From NCBI RefSeq assembly GCF_001557325.1, contig NZ_LSJS01000289.1, positions 1 through 6,007 of the forward strand: 6,007 nucleotides of DNA, in the 5' to 3' direction. The notes below the pieces were generated by a model that ran no database searches, was not told the DNA's origin, and saw only the letters and a list, made by a program, of their open reading frames with translations. This stretch comes from Erythrobacter donghaensis. GTDB lineage: Bacteria > Pseudomonadota > Alphaproteobacteria > Sphingomonadales > Sphingomonadaceae. Shown here in pieces: positions 5,830-6,007 of this stretch. Positions within the stretch are counted from its first letter, which is position 1, and every line of letters starts with the position of its first letter. Made by a program: the position numbers and the translations under genes.

Positions 5830-6007
5830 TTTCACGTGGATGTCGCGCGTGCGCGGACCAAATCCCAATTTGCAGGGCACGAGGACACTTGACGCCCACT
5901 AAGTTCGCTATCGATCGAGCTTTGGCTTGCAGGACTGGTCATAGCTAACGGATGTCCGTCGTCAGAACATTTGGCACAGGTCGCGGCGTAAATTAGCGGA
6001 GTGCGGG
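5830..6007. other. Right-edge segment, no supported gene
   Basis: No + strand gene is supported. On the - strand a frame is open from the right edge down to a stop at 5832-5834 (58 codons), but its translation is not recognisable and could be chance. No tRNA, integrase or attachment repeat is seen, so the right boundary of the presumed island is not in view or not recognisable. Confidence 0.45.

Noticed and set aside
3423..5888. Repeated AGAGGAC/GAGGACA strings as attachment sites
   Set aside because: Only about seven bases match and they occur at unrelated positions, consistent with chance.
5832..6007. Minus-strand frame open from the right edge
   Set aside because: 58 codons is not significant, no start is visible and the translation is not recognisable; sequence beyond the window would be needed.
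1..6007. CRISPR array, tRNA or rRNA genes, insertion sequence
   Set aside because: I saw no regularly spaced repeats, no cloverleaf-like arms, and no transposase or integrase motifs on either strand.

Overview
The window looks like a chromosomal segment of a high-GC alphaproteobacterium, probably a sphingomonad or erythrobacter-like species. This is inferred from the strong G/C preference at third codon positions, many GCG/CGC/GGC codons, and a tricorn-like S41 peptidase of the kind found in that group. No 16S rRNA or other taxonomic marker is present, so the assignment is tentative.

Layout on the + strand: (1) 1-2934 is the 3' part of a large tricorn-like S41 peptidase, open at the left edge. 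(2) 2935 to about 3400 is very GC-rich and has no convincing gene. (3) Near 3400 base composition drops abruptly: 78% G+C in 3061-3120 against 32% in 3421-3480, both counted by hand. The AT-richer stretch to about 3700 has no convincing gene and may be the left edge of an acquired island. (4) 3754-4055 carries a HipB-like helix-turn-helix repressor gene (start 3810) with a promoter threaded through three GGTATA/TATACC half-sites. Two of them form TATAC-N8-GTATA, the same geometry as the E. coli HipB operator. (5) 4083-4150 holds two perfect inverted repeats just before the next gene. (6) 4165-5710 is an AbiE-type (type IV) toxin-antitoxin pair: AbiEi antitoxin/regulator and AbiEii nucleotidyltransferase toxin, overlapping by 8 bases. 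(7) After about 5600 the coding signal leaves the toxin frame and continues in another frame to about 5700. From there to 6007 no gene is supported.

The best reading is housekeeping chromosome on the left and a small acquired defence or stability module on the right. AbiEi and AbiEii should work as a pair: the toxin modifies a cellular target by nucleotidyl transfer, and AbiEi counteracts it and represses the operon. The unusual points are a HipB-like repressor directly upstream of abiE with no hipA, its well-resolved putative operator, and the disturbed 3' end of the toxin gene. AbiE is a known family; what may be new is the combination with the HipB-like gene.
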